Both the position numbers and the translations under genes were made by a program. This document shows, one piece after another, positions 42,602 through 53,168 of a DNA stretch of 64,000 bases. Source of the DNA: Dama dama (lineage: Eukaryota > Chordata > Mammalia > Artiodactyla > Cervidae); the NCBI RefSeq assembly GCF_033118175.1, contig NC_083698.1, forward strand, positions 71,269,001-71,333,000, read 5' to 3'. The notes below the pieces were generated by a model. The model saw nothing but the letters and a program-made list of their open reading frames with translations, searched no databases and was not told where the DNA came from. Position 1 is the stretch's first letter. Each line of letters opens with the position of its first letter.

Positions 42602-42972
42602 TTTTTTTTTTTTCTACAAATGTCTGGGGTAGGAAAACACAGCTTCCCAGCTCATGGTGGCCCCAACAACAAGGACCCTCAAGGGCTGATTTTGACCTCC
42701 AGTCTTGGCTGAGGAGAAAAGGGACCTCCTACAGCTCTATGCTTCCCTGGTGGCCCAGACGATAAAGAATCTGCCTGCAACACAGGAGACCTGGGTTCGA
42801 TCCCTGGGTGGGGAAGGTCTCCTGGAGAAGGAAATGCCTACCCACTCCAGTATTCTTGTCTGGAGAATTCTATGAGCAGAGGAGCCTGGCAGGCTACAAT
42901 CCACATGGTCGCAAAGAGGCACAACCGAACTACTAACAGTTTCACTTTTACAGCTCTATGGGAGAGAGGCCC
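42602..42972 (-). pseudogene. Retroposed box H/ACA snoRNA-like sequence, split by a Bov-tA
   Basis: The insert lies between TGGCAGGCAGATTC (42588-42601) and TGGCAGGCGGATTC (42973-42986), a 14-bp target duplication. It ends in 12 T on the plus strand (42602-42613), an oligo-A tail on the minus strand. Without the later Bov-tA and its duplicated 12 bp (42742-42960, one copy counted) the minus-strand RNA is about 138 nt. A 5' hairpin has an outer stem GGCCTC/GAGGTC (42971-42966 with 42699-42694) and an inner stem GCTG-T-AGGAG/CTCCTCAGC (42735-42726 with 42716-42708). H box AAATCA lies at 42692-42687, 15 nt after the inner stem. A 3' arm of 63 nt ends at ACA (42623-42621), which is followed by TTT. 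These spacings fit box H/ACA RNAs. The parent RNA was not recognised. The structure was judged by eye. Confidence 0.6.
42742..42948 (+). mobile_element. Bov-tA SINE with 12-bp TSD inside the retrocopy
   Basis: Plus-strand Bov-tA: CTTCCCTGGTGGCCCAGACG, GGTTCGATCCCTGGGTGGGG, TACCCACTCCAGTATTCTTG, GAGGAGCCTGGCAGGC. TACAGCTCTATG at 42730-42741 and 42949-42960 is a perfect 12-bp target duplication. It is therefore the youngest event in this nest. Confidence 0.96.
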
Positions 42973-43016
42973 TGGCAGGCGGATTCCTAATCACTGGGCC
43001 ACCAGGGAAGTCCCAG
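42973..43016 (-). mobile_element. CHR-2 SINE, head-side end (interrupted)
   Basis: TGGCAGGCGGATTCCTAATC and ACTGGGCCACCAGGGAAGTC are the tRNA-derived head of the CHR-2 SINE whose tail-side part ends at 42601. The first 14 bases are the duplicated target of the inner insertion. Confidence 0.93.
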
Positions 43017-43027
43017 CTGGCGACTTT

Positions 43028-43603
43028 GAAAGAAGTCCATTCATGGATGATTTTCTTGCTGAGTCTCTCCACTGGTCCTGACAAGCTGTGTTTTTCTGCT
43101 CTGTGCATGGGCAGGATGGGCAGAGCTGAACCCAAAAGGCCGGGGTAGATTAAGGTGCTTCATTCCTGAATCACAGACAGTTCCTGATAATTGCACTCTG
43201 AGATATGCCCACTTTTTCAGGTGGGAGTCCAAGAACATTTGGTCGGAGTGACAGATACAATCTTAAGTAGCTTCTGCAGGATGTAGAGTGGAGTACCTTC
43301 CTAGAAAGTCTTCTTTGTGTCAGGGGCTTTGTGTGTTCACAAGATAAAGTGCTGATGAAACTATTCTTTTGTACAGGGGGAATAGCACTTCTAATTCTGC
43401 ACATGGCATATGTCTTACAAGGGGTCTTCAAGAGCATGAAGTCCACTCCCCACATTTCACCAATAGGGAAGCTAAGGCCGAGGGAGTGATGAGGGGCTGT
43501 CTCTGTCTTGGGGTTGTTGGCATCTATCTGTGTTTCCTGCTCTGGATCCTCTGTCTGCACCCTTCTTCTTGTCCACTTCTGGCCTGATCATTTCTCCCCT
43601 TTC
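43028..43603. other. Unassigned sequence
   Basis: No element recognised. A 129-codon minus-strand frame (43171-43560) has no identifiable domain. Confidence 0.45.
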
Positions 43604-43614
43604 ATCTTAAGAAG

Positions 43615-43881
43615 CTGCTGCTGCTGCTAGGTCGCTCAGTTGTGTCCGACTCTGTGCGACCCCATAGACGGCAGCCCACCAGCCTCCTCTGTCCCTGGGA
43701 TTCTCCAGGCAAGAATACTGGAGTGGGTTGCCATTTCCTTCTCTAATGCATGTATGCATGTTAAGTCGCTTCAGTTGTGTCCGACTCTGTGCCATCCTAT
43801 GGATAGCAGCTCACCAGGCTCCTCTGTCCACGGGATTCTCTAGGCAAGAATACTGGAGTGGGTTGCCATTTTCTTCTCCTT
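43615..43881 (-). mobile_element. Bov-A2 dimeric SINE with TSD
   Basis: Reverse Bov-A2: CTGCTGCTGCTGCTAGGTCG, CCATAGACGGCAGCCCACCA, then a second monomer (TTAAGTCGCTTCAGTTGTGT, ATGGATAGCAGCTCACCAGG). ATCTTAAGAAG (43604-43614) and ATTTTAAGAAG (43882-43892) form an 11-bp duplication with one mismatch. Confidence 0.95.
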
Positions 43882-43892
43882 ATTTTAAGAAG

Positions 43893-44219
43893 AGGTGATT
43901 TCTAAAATCTTTCCCCACTCCTTCCCTCCACTGGTCGGACTTTCCAGGGCTTCCAAAGCATCTTGGGTTTCCTCTGCCTCTGCCTTTTTGCTTTATGTCT
44001 GCATTACTCCCGGTAGCTTACTTCTGTGAGTTACAGGCAGGCAGCGAGATTTTGCTTTCTTACGCACAATACTTACAGTGCCGAATGAATGAATGAACGA
44101 AGAAAATGAACTAGTTGTGCAGGAATCAGGAAATCGTTTGCCCATCCGGGACCCACCAGCCCCCTGAACACTTTGAATCTGGGCTGCTCAGCGGGTCTAA
44201 TAATTCCCGGTTCCACCTG
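43893..44219. other. Unassigned sequence left of the CpG island
   Basis: Ordinary composition that becomes CpG-rich at about 44.2 kb. A short GAAT repeat lies at 44083-44096. Open frames extend into it from the island. Confidence 0.5.
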
Positions 44220-45080
44220 GCCAACTTAGGGAGGTCCCAGAGGCGCACGGGGCCCGGGGCGCGCCTGGAACGCGCCGCATTGTTAGGGCGATGAGGCCAG
44301 GTGACCGGCCGGCCAGGGCGCGGCGGCGGCGATTGCCCGTGCCGCCTCGAGGGGGCCCTGCGGCGGGCGCGGCCGCGAGCCAGGAGGACGGGCCCGCCCG
44401 CGCGCTGCTCGCGCTGTTCGGAGCCCTGCCTGCTGCGGCCATCGCCCCGCGGGACCGACCGCGCCGCCGCTCGTCCAGGTACTGGAGCGGGGGGCGCACC
44501 GCCAACCTCTTTGTTTCGAGCTGGCGCCAGCGTCCGCTCCAGGGGCTTGGGGCGCGCGGGCGAACGGAGTTCCGCGCGCATGGGGACCTGAGCTGGGGCG
44601 AGCGGGGACCGAGAACTCGGCCGGGACCCGGGGTACCAGGGAGCAGGACTTAAGGGACGGAGGCGGGTGAACGCGGCGAGGGCGCGGGAGGGCTCGGCCA
44701 GGGTCCCGGACGCGGTTTGGGGACTGGGGCGCGGGGACAGCGCTGGGGCGGGCGGATGCAGCCGGGGAGCAGGCCAGCTCGATCGGGGGCCCGCGGGCCA
44801 GAGCGGCACAGTTGCGGCGGCGCCTGGGTGAACTTCGCTCTCTAGGACGCGTCCCGACACTCCGCAGCGGAGAGCCGAGCTTGGAGCTGCAATGGGAAGG
44901 CTCAGGACCCTTCTCCCGCTCGTTGCAAGCAGGCTTTCCGGTGCGTCTCTCTTTCCCTTTCCCTGTGTTGGGCTGGAAGCGGGGGGTCCCTTGGTGCTTC
45001 CTTCCTCACTTCTGAAGGAGCGGGAACCAGGCCGGGGGCGTGCGTGGCCGAGGCCACCTGTGGCACGTGCCTGCTGGCAC
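44220..45080. promoter_or_regulatory. CpG island, likely promoter and first exon of an unidentified gene
   Basis: Very high CpG density contrasts with all flanking DNA (for example GGGGCGCGCCTGGAACGCGC and GGCGCGGCGGCGGCGATTGC). GC boxes such as GGGGCGGGCGG (about 44753) are present, with no repeats. CpG islands in mammals usually mark promoters. Two plus-strand starts are possible. ATG at 44291 opens a frame through a hydrophobic run (ARALLALFGALPAAA) to a possible donor CAG|GTACTGG at 44480/44481. ATG at 44892 has a good Kozak context (G at -3 and +4), then MGRLRTLLPLVASRLSG and a possible donor CCG|GTGCGT near 44940. A 387-codon minus-strand frame (44126-45289) spans the island but is low-complexity P/S/R/A. 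Direction and gene identity are unresolved. Confidence 0.75.
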
Positions 45081-45894
45081 GCCGGCGCTGTAGCTGACAG
45101 GCAGGAAGAGGGAGGGTCTGGGACTCGGTGGGCGCCGTCGGGGTCTGATAAATGAGCCGGGGTCGTTTGCTTGGACTGATTTGAAAATCTGTGTGGCGGG
45201 AAGGGGCTGAAGAGCTCCACTCCAATTCTTGAGACAGCGCTGGTTAAAAAAAATAAAAGCCTATGGGATGTGGGGCCTGCGGAGATCACTGTTGAAGGAG
45301 GTCACTGCCCGCTTAGAAGCACCCCCAGACCCCTAGGGTGTCCCTGTCCTTCACACGCTTTGATCTGCTGGCAGTTCCCCCTCCCCCCAATTGTCTCTCT
45401 CTGTAACATGAACCCATGATCATGGAGGACTCTAAATATACTGAAAATTTGATTGAAAATTATCCTTGCATCGATGTCACTTAGACCTTCAGAACTAACC
45501 ATCTTGGCATTTTGGTGTATGTGGTCAGTGGATACTATTTTTTTGAAGTGCTTTAGTTCATTGCCTTTTGAAAGAGATGTCTGTCCTTGTGATTCTTCCC
45601 CTCTGTAGGGCCTGGGAGGTTATATTTGCAAATCAATCACCAAGTATTAAGAAAGGCATTTCTGTGCCGAGGCCTGGAGGGTCGAGGGAGTGGCCGCAGC
45701 TGGAGGAGAGAGGGGGCTTGGCCAGTCTGCAGGGAATGGGGGGAACTCTGTGCACTGGGAGCAGACTGTGGGAGCTGGCAGAAGGCCAGACTCCTGACCT
45801 CAAAGACAAGGTAATAGTGATCTTTGTAATTTCACAAAGTAACAGTGACCCCAGAGGCAAAGTAACAGCATGGTCGTAGTAAATCCTACATGTT
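45081..45894. other. Unassigned sequence right of the CpG island
   Basis: Repeat-free by eye. A 103-codon plus frame at 45568-45879 is featureless. Confidence 0.5.
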
Positions 45895-46075
45895 TGCTGT
45901 GCTAAATGCTTTGCATATATGCATTGCATTTGCTCAAATAACAACCTTTGGAGGGAGCTGGGATAATTGCTCCATCTTACAGATGTGCAAACTGTGAGGC
46001 AAAGAAAGGCTAAATATCTTGCCCAAGTTGTTGCTCAATCAATGTGGGGGTGAAGCCCATGGTTTGTCCAGGACA
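45895..46075 (-). repeat. MIR SINE
   Basis: TGTGCTAAATGCTTTGCATA, TTGCTCCATCTTACAGATGT, GCAAACTGTGAGGCAAAG and TAAATATCTTGCCCAAGTTG match a reverse, nearly full-length MIR. Confidence 0.78.
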
Positions 46076-46613
46076 GTGAAATTCCAGGGCCCTGAAGTTG
46101 CTGCTGCTTGTCTGTCAAGTGGATGCATGTCCTGACAGCAAATTTCTCAGCCAAGGTGTCACAGTTAGCAGCAGCAGCAGCAGATGAATTATTTCTTTAC
46201 AAACCCTGGAGATGATAGAAAAAGGAGTAGCCTCCGGGAGCACTCCTGGATGCAAATTGACTTGGATTTTTAAAAAAATGTAGCTTTGGCACCTCTTGGT
46301 TTTAAATGGAGCTATTTTTTTGCAAAGGTGACCCTGGGAGCTAAATGTCACCAGGTCAAAGTCTGTTCCTGGGCTGCAGGAGGTATTACTGATGGGATTA
46401 AAAATGGCCTGGGAAGAAGGCACAAGGCAAGAACAGAGAGGGGAAAGACTGAGAGGGGAAAGATTTCTGACCTACCATGTGGCAATGGCAGCTTGTACGC
46501 AAGGCCCAAGGCCTATTTTACAGATGAGTATGTTTGTTAAAGGGCAGAATGTTTAGGGACCAGATCAGACCCAGTCCTCTGGCTCTCTGTGCCTGCAGTA
46601 CTCCTTTTCTAGG
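46076..46613. other. Unassigned sequence with a short (AGC)n
   Basis: A short AGC trinucleotide run lies at 46168-46183. No other feature was recognised. Confidence 0.5.
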
Positions 46614-46890
46614 GTCTGCTGCTGCTGCTGCTGCTAAGTCACGTCAGTCGTGTCCGACTCTGTGTGACCTCATAGACGGCAGCCCACCAGGCTCCCCCGT
46701 CCCTGGGAGTCTCCAGGCAAGAACACTGGAGTGGGTTGCCATTTCCTTCTCCAATGCGTGAAAGTGAAAAGTGAAAGTGAAGTCGCTCAGTCGAGTCCGA
46801 CTCTTAGCGACCCCGTAGACCGCAGCCTACCAGGCTCCTCTGTCCATGGGATTTTCCAGGCAAGAGTACTGGAGTGGGGTGCCATTGCCT
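46614..46890 (-). mobile_element. Bov-A2 dimeric SINE
   Basis: Reverse Bov-A2: TCTGCTGCTGCTGCTGCTGC, CATAGACGGCAGCCCACCAG, the linker GAAAGTGAAAAGTGAAAGTG, then CGTAGACCGCAGCCTACCAG and CAAGAGTACTGGAGTGGGGT. No clear TSD was found. Confidence 0.93.
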
Positions 46891-47429
46891 GGCATAAACC
46901 ACCACCATGCTAGAGGACAACCTTTTGTCTCCCAACCACACCCTGCCCTGACCCCTCCACTCACACCTCAGACTCTTATGGAGGCCAGGTACAGGGTGTT
47001 CCTGCTAGAGAAACAGCCTCAAGCTGGTAGAAAGTTACTTTGTATCCCAGCCACCCAGTACACCCATAGCTCCCAGAGTAGAGAGGCTTCCTTAACTGGT
47101 TCTGCTTTGTCTTAGAAAGGACTGTTTTGAGGCTGGGTTTGAAGGGTCTGCTGGCAGCGGAAGCTGGAGAGCAGTGGGGTTCCGAAGGTATGCAGACCCT
47201 GAACCCTAGGCTCTTTCCTATGAGACCCGGTAAGTTAGGGGGATCATCAGTGACCTAGGGCTGGCCCTGTTCCCCTGGAATCCTTTGCAGTTGTCTTTAT
47301 TGATTCATAACAAGAGGTCTGGCCAGTCGGTTTGTTCAATAGGCATTTTGTCAACTCAGAATAACTACCTGTTCCTGGCTGTTAGCAAATGTTTTTAGAA
47401 TCTTCATGTCTTCATTATTGTCCAGGTTC
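46891..47429. other. Unassigned sequence
   Basis: Nothing recognised. It begins the long stretch without young SINEs (to about 52.95 kb). Confidence 0.5.
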
Positions 47430-47610
47430 TGAGCACTACTCTAGCTATGGAAAGAGTTACTTCTGTTAACCCTCATGGCTAAGCAGAGGCAGGTGTGAGA
47501 CAGTGTGATGTGACCGGATCTTCCCAGGGATGTCCATGTGGAGCTAATATTCAAACCCTGACTGTCCGACTGTGGGGATGTATTCTCCGTGCTGCCTCAC
47601 TGCTTTTTAA
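47430..47610 (-). repeat. MIR-like SINE, diverged
   Basis: TGAGCACTACTCTAGCTATG, GTTAACCCTCATGGC and ATATTCAAACCCTGACTGTC, then CCGTGCTGCCTCAC, follow a reverse MIR (ATTCAAACCCAGGCAGTCTG ... CCGTGCT). Confidence 0.45.
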
Positions 47611-50344
47611 AACACTAGATGTTAAAAATCGGTCAAAATGCTGCTGAATGTGAGTTATCTTCTCTTAGGCTCAGAAGATGTTTTGGATCTTCTAGTATGT
47701 TGAGTCCTTAGACCAGGCAGATTTGCCACTCTGTAGTTATAAGTGGACTCAGCGTGGGAACACTTGTCTTCTTCATGTCTGTCCTTTTCCCATAAAAGCA
47801 GCAAACTAGAACCTCCAGGTTTCTGGAGCTTCCTATTGCACTCTGAATTTTAGGAATGTGTTTGGTGAGCACCCGGCCCCACCCCCCGCCACCTTCATTT
47901 TGGCGTGTGTCAGCCAGGTGTCTTGCCAGATCCATGAACTGGGCGCTCCTGCGGGGACACCTCTCTGTCCTGCTCCGTGTACACTCGGGGTCCCCACTGT
48001 GCGCCTGTCCCTCTTGCAGGGAGGCCGAATGTCTCCCACCTGCTGCCCCAGACCCTCGCTGGGGGCTCCTCTGCCAGGTAGGAGGGAGGAGCCAGTGAGG
48101 ATGACCGCCGCCTGGGGCCACTGTTGGGAGCCGTCAGAATGCCCTACGGTGTCATTGAGGGGAAGATAGTCATCAGAATGACCCCTAGACATTTAAAGAG
48201 TTATGTTACTTTTTAAAAAAGGAAAGAAATGCTCTGGTATTAATGTTTGGTCCCAAATGGGCTAAATTACTGAAAAATTTATGTTTAACGAAAATTCCCT
48301 CTTGTGGAGCACTTCCTGATTGTGCCAAGGGGGAGCTCCCCAGAGACACCAACTCTGGGAGAGAAGGCTTTGCTCCTCCTGTTCTGCCGCCCCCCTCCCC
48401 CGATCCCAGCCTAGGAACCTTGCAAGATTAATGCCTTCTTCTGATGGTGTGGTCACCCATGCACCTGGGGGTGTTTACTTTCCACGATCAGATAGATCGT
48501 CACCCAGTGTTGCAGGAAAATATTTTTATCTTTTTTTTCCGGAATGTACACTGCAACTCAGCGAGTTTAAGTCACCTGCCTGTGTCATGGGGCTGGTTGG
48601 AACTCAGGTCTGTCTGGGGACAGAGCCTGTGCCTGGCCCTCACCCACAGAAGGTGAGTGTTCCTTTGGTCACAGGGGCCTGAGCATGTGCAAGGAGGGGT
48701 TGGTGTGGTGTTGGGCAGGGTCCCAAAGTGGATCCCAGGGATCTCTGGTTCTCGACCTGCCTCTAGTGCCTGGCGGAAGCTCCGGAGCTCCCGGGTGCCC
48801 AGTGTCCACAGCTGGCCTGGGTTCCAGCCACAGCTGCTTCCTCGGACACAGCCTTCGTCCCTCTTCCTTCCTCCCTGGGCTGTGACTGTGGCATGTGGCC
48901 AACTGCCTGCCTTCCTCGTCCTCTTCTCCTTGGGGGAGTTGATCGCACTTAGTACACCTTGTACAGGCCTGGCTCTGTTCTGAGATTGAGGGCACATCTG
49001 TGGGAATTCTCATTCCAGACAGTTGGTGCCACTCCCGACCAGCTTGCACCCGTGGGCTGAGTCTCAGCTCAGGTGGGAAGGGTCGCATCTCTTTTTACTG
49101 TGTCCCAGTGGGTGGCAGCATCACAGTGTGACCTGGTACCTCTTGAGTGTAGCTTTTCCAAAACTGGTAATAAACAACAAACCCCAAAGTTTTAAAGACA
49201 CACTCATGAGATAGGCGTCCCGGTGGAAGATGGCTAAGGCTCTGGAGAGGGGCAGAGGCAAAGGCTTTGCCTGCTCCGCTCTTCTTCCAGGGAGAGGCGG
49301 CTGCGGCCCGGGAACCCAGGAGCCGGGCTTTTCACCCTGGAGGATTCGGGAATCCGCTTCCCTCCTGACTCTGGCCCACAGCTGCTCTGTGTTGCATCTC
49401 ACTCGTCGTGGAGCCTCCCGGGGCGTGGGGGAGCAGCCTTCATCTGGCCATGCATGTCGCCCCTGGGCCAGGCTGGGCCATTAGCTGGGGCGTCTGCGTT
49501 CTGTACACATTCCTCCCCGACGACGGGGCTGCGGCGCTGGCTGCGGGAACAAAAGGGCTCCATTGACTCTCCTCTGCTCGTAATCCATCACCTTTCTCAG
49601 AGGTTTCCTGAGTGCTCACCCCTCACCACTGGTGATTTTGGACGCACATCAAAGGTACGGTGAAGGCAGCGTGCTGGGAGGAGAGAGCCGGGCTCTGGCA
49701 GCCACAGATCTGGGGTAAAAGGCACCCTTTGTCCTGAGGCTGCCCTCTCGGTTCCCCACCTGCAGCCTGGGGATGTCACTGCGCTCCGAGGGGCTCACAC
49801 CAGCGCTCCTCCTGGGTGCTGTTTTGTTTGACTGCTGGGTCTCCTGTGTGGCCCAGGGCGTCCCTCCTGCTTGCTGGCTCTTGGGCCATCGCTTACTCTC
49901 ATTCTGCCGAATTGTCACTCCCCCCCACCCTACGCCCCCGCCCCCACACCAGGGCTCCTGCTGAAACATCACTTCTGCATTCTTGGAGTCCCTATCTGAT
50001 CCCTGTCGGGGGCAATCCTTTGTTATAACTGGAGGAGGTGGTGGGGGATGTGGGAGTCTCCTTTAGATCTTGGCCAGGTGTGTTTCCAGTTTGTCTTCTC
50101 TGGAAAGATCTGAAGTGGCTGGGGGTGGAGGACAGGGGACACACCTCTGCTTGTGTCCACTGGTGGCTGAGTGAGGCAGGACTGGCTCTCAGCTGGCTAG
50201 GTGCATGTTTTCTCTTGTCCTGCCCTAGGAGGGGAGGGGACATTTGTCATCCATGTTGCTCAGGGGTGGGAGGGGGTTCCCAGGTAATGGATATGCCTTG
50301 GTTTCCTAAATTAATTTTTGACTCTTTTTCTACAAAATAGTTTT
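47611..50344. other. 2.7 kb, GC-richer, unassigned
   Basis: No repeats recognised. Overlapping frames of 60-141 codons are open on both strands between 47.7 and 50.3 kb, as expected from GC-rich non-coding DNA. A C-rich tract lies at 49920-49945. No exon with paired splice sites and a recognisable domain was found. Confidence 0.45.
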
Positions 50345-50727
50345 TGTGTAATATATTTTTTGTAGACTTGGAAAAAACAGAGAAATGTTAAAAATGCAGG
50401 AAAAGTAGCCTAATAGTGCCACCCATGGAGAAGTGTTTTCACCCTCTTGTATGCTGTGTGTGTTCTGTTTTTCAAGTTTACCAACTTGAGATCATACGTG
50501 TTAGCATCAGTGCGGCAGTGTAAGCACTTCCCCACTTGTGACTAACTCTGCATTCACACAAGAGAATTCATTCATACAGTACAGAACCCAGTATGTACGT
50601 GATGACCATTTATTTGTCCTCTGGTCACTTGCAGCCTTGTGTGCATTCTTGCATGGAGATTGGGCAAGATCCTGGCCAGTCATGTTCTTGGAAGGACTTC
50701 TAAGGTCAAAGAACATAAACTATTTTT
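50345..50727. repeat. Possible old LINE remnant
   Basis: GTAATATATTTTTTGTAGAC, TTGGAAAAAACAGAGAAATG and GCAGGAAAAGTAGCC resemble the L1/HAL1-like repeat near 25.85 kb. Too diverged to name with confidence. Confidence 0.3.
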
Positions 50728-51230
50728 GATTGTGGTAAAATGCACATAACATAACCATTTTCAAGTGTCCATTAGTGGCACTGGTACTTTCATATTGTGA
50801 AATCATCATATGCAGAGCTGTTCTCATTTTGCAAAACCAGCTCCATCCCCAGTAAGCACTAACTCCTCTTTCCTCCTCCCACAACCCATCAACTTTCCAT
50901 TTCTATGAATTTTACTGCCCTAGGTGCCTTATGGAAGTGGAATCATACAATATTGGTGTTTTGTGACTGGCTTATTTCACTTTACTTAATGTCCTTAGGT
51001 TTCATCCATGTTGTAGGATGTACCGGGATTTTTTTCTGGAATGATATTTCATTGTACGTAAAGACCACCTTATCCAGTTTCCCTTGGGTAGACACTTTGC
51101 GTTACTTTCACCTTTTGGCTATTTCGAGTAACTCTTCCCTGAACATGGGTGTGTAGGTATGTGTTTGGGTCCCTGCTCTCACTTCTCTGGGGTGTATACC
51201 TAGAAGTGAACACAAGCTTTTGGAAGTCCC
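50728..51230 (-). repeat. L1M-type LINE fragment
   Basis: TTGTGGTAAAATGCACATAA, TCTATGAATTTTACTGCCC, GGAAGTGGAATCATACAATA, TTTCATCCATGTTGTAGGAT, TCATTGTACGTAAAGACCAC and TTTTGGCTATTTCGAGTAAC occur in the antisense order of an old mammalian L1 3' region. About 500 bp. Confidence 0.75.
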
Positions 51231-52950
51231 TTGAAATATAAGGTCAAATTGCCGTTGAGAAACAGCGTGCTGGCTGAATCTTCTTGGTGCTCACCCGGCG
51301 TGCCTGAACTCCTGGCCGGGTTGGCGCCTGCTGGGAAAAACCAGGCCTGCAGGAAAAGGAAGAGAAAACTTTTTACCAAGCTATTTTGACAGACTGTATA
51401 AACTCAGTGATTAATGGAATGAGAAAGCAGGAAGAATGTCTTTCATTAAGGAAAAAAAAAAGGAGGCTTTAGGGTTGCTTGGTTTTATTTTTCAATTAAA
51501 AGGGTCTGATTTTGTTTCTGGAGAATGGTTTTAATTTGGATAAATGGTTCAGTCTGGGACCCGCATGCCAGAACCTATGATGTATGAGTACAATTACTCC
51601 AGGTTTCCTCAGGAACAACACAGACCTGGGCCCTGCTCTGGCTTAGCCTTGGTGAAATGGCGATGAAGGTGGCTGTGCCTTTGGGAGGCAACTCTTCTGA
51701 TCAGTACATGGAGCCTGCAGGGCCGGATGCTGGTGGACGCTGGTTAATTTTTACCCTTTAAGAATGTATTCACCATCTCAAGTCAGGAATGCCAACTAGC
51801 AGGCCCTACCCCCAGTGCTGGAACATGTTGGACCAGGATTGCTGGCATCGTTTCCAGTGTGGGCATTTGCAGAGTTGGTTGGGCTTCAAAGGAGGTGGTT
51901 CATCCTTATATTGTCCCATATTACGGAGGCTTCCTGGCTCAGGCCGGGTTCAGGCCCTGGGTGCTGGGCTTTCTACAGGGTGGTCTGGTGGGGCTTCTTT
52001 GGAGGGAGATCATGGGCTGAAGGATATATCAGAGTCAGTGAATCCTGGGTGCTTGGGGAAGGATCCATCGGTTGGAGGGTCAGTGAGGGCAGAGGCCTTG
52101 GGCAGGAACTGCCTTATGTGTTTCCAGAAGAGGGAAGGGATTGAGGAAGGCAGAGGAATAAGAGGACACCAGCATTCAGCTCCAGAAACTAGGAACCTTG
52201 TGTCAAAGTCTTAGCCTTCCACGCTAATGGGGGTGGCAGGTCTCATGAGTGCTGGCCACCTTGGGGCCATGGGGGCTTGGGCAGGGAGCTCAGTCTGCAC
52301 ACAGGAAATGTGCATGGGTGCAACCACAGAGGAGGGACAGCTTACTGGGCTAAGTGGTCAGGGAACTGTGGAGCCTGAAGATATTTTAGCCCTGCAGATC
52401 CTGTGGCCCAGGATGAGGGGCGTGCCAACGTGACTGGGGGGCAGGAGTGAAGGTCACATAGGGGGACTGTGGGCCTTGATCTGCAGGAGAAGTGAGTGGG
52501 CACCCAGCTTTTAGGGGTGTGGGGCTGAGCCTACCCGACCCCAGGGCGCCCACCTGCGTGGCTCCTGAGCTGCCCTGCTGGCTTGTGGAGGGGCGGGGCA
52601 GCTGTGCACAGGCCCCTGAGGAAGGTGGTTCTTAGCATAACAAATAGGAAAGTCTTTGGGCTGAGGGCTGGCCAGGCTGATGAAGACTTTGGGTGAGATG
52701 GGTGACAGGCAACAAGACAGTGACTTCTTTTGCTCTTTGCTCCTCCCTGCCCCCATTTAAATGCAAAAAAGTCCAAACTATAGGTCATCTGTAAGAGCAT
52801 AATACACTTTTATGGAACATGTTTCTTGTTAGAAAAACTATCATGACTTAAATGATGTTTAAACATTTGTAAAAGATCCCCCATTCTCACACTTACAAAT
52901 ACGTGATCATCTTCCTCTTCCTGGCTTGGTTTTTGTAAGAGTTCAAGGTT
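51231..52950. other. 1.7 kb of unassigned sequence
   Basis: No recognised repeat. An A-run lies at about 51452-51461. A 141-codon plus frame (51789-52214) overlaps other frames and has no recognisable domain. Confidence 0.45.
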
Positions 52951-53168
52951 TGGGCTTCCCAAGTGGCGCTAGTGGTAAAGAACCCACCTGCTAATGCAGG
53001 AGACAGAAGAGACAATGGTTTGATCCCTGGGTGGGGAAGATCCCCTGGAAGAGGATATGGGCAACCCCCTCCAGTATTCTTGCCTGAAGAATCCTGTGGA
53101 CAGAGGAGCGTGGCAGGCTACAGTTCATGGGGTCACAAGAGTTGGACACAACTGAAGCGACTTAGCCC
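52951..53168 (+). mobile_element. Bov-tA SINE
   Basis: Plus-strand Bov-tA of the longer head type: GGGCTTCCCAAGTGGCGCTA, AACCCACCTGCTAATGCAGG, GTTTGATCCCTGGGTGGGG, CCTCCAGTATTCTTGCCTG, GAGGAGCGTGGCAGGC and GAAGCGACTTAGCCC. Confidence 0.93.

Noticed and set aside
44126..45289. 387-codon minus-strand open frame across the CpG island
   Set aside because: The product is low-complexity P/S/R/A-rich. The same DNA is open in other frames on both strands, and stop codons are rare in such GC-rich sequence. No domain or start context supports it.
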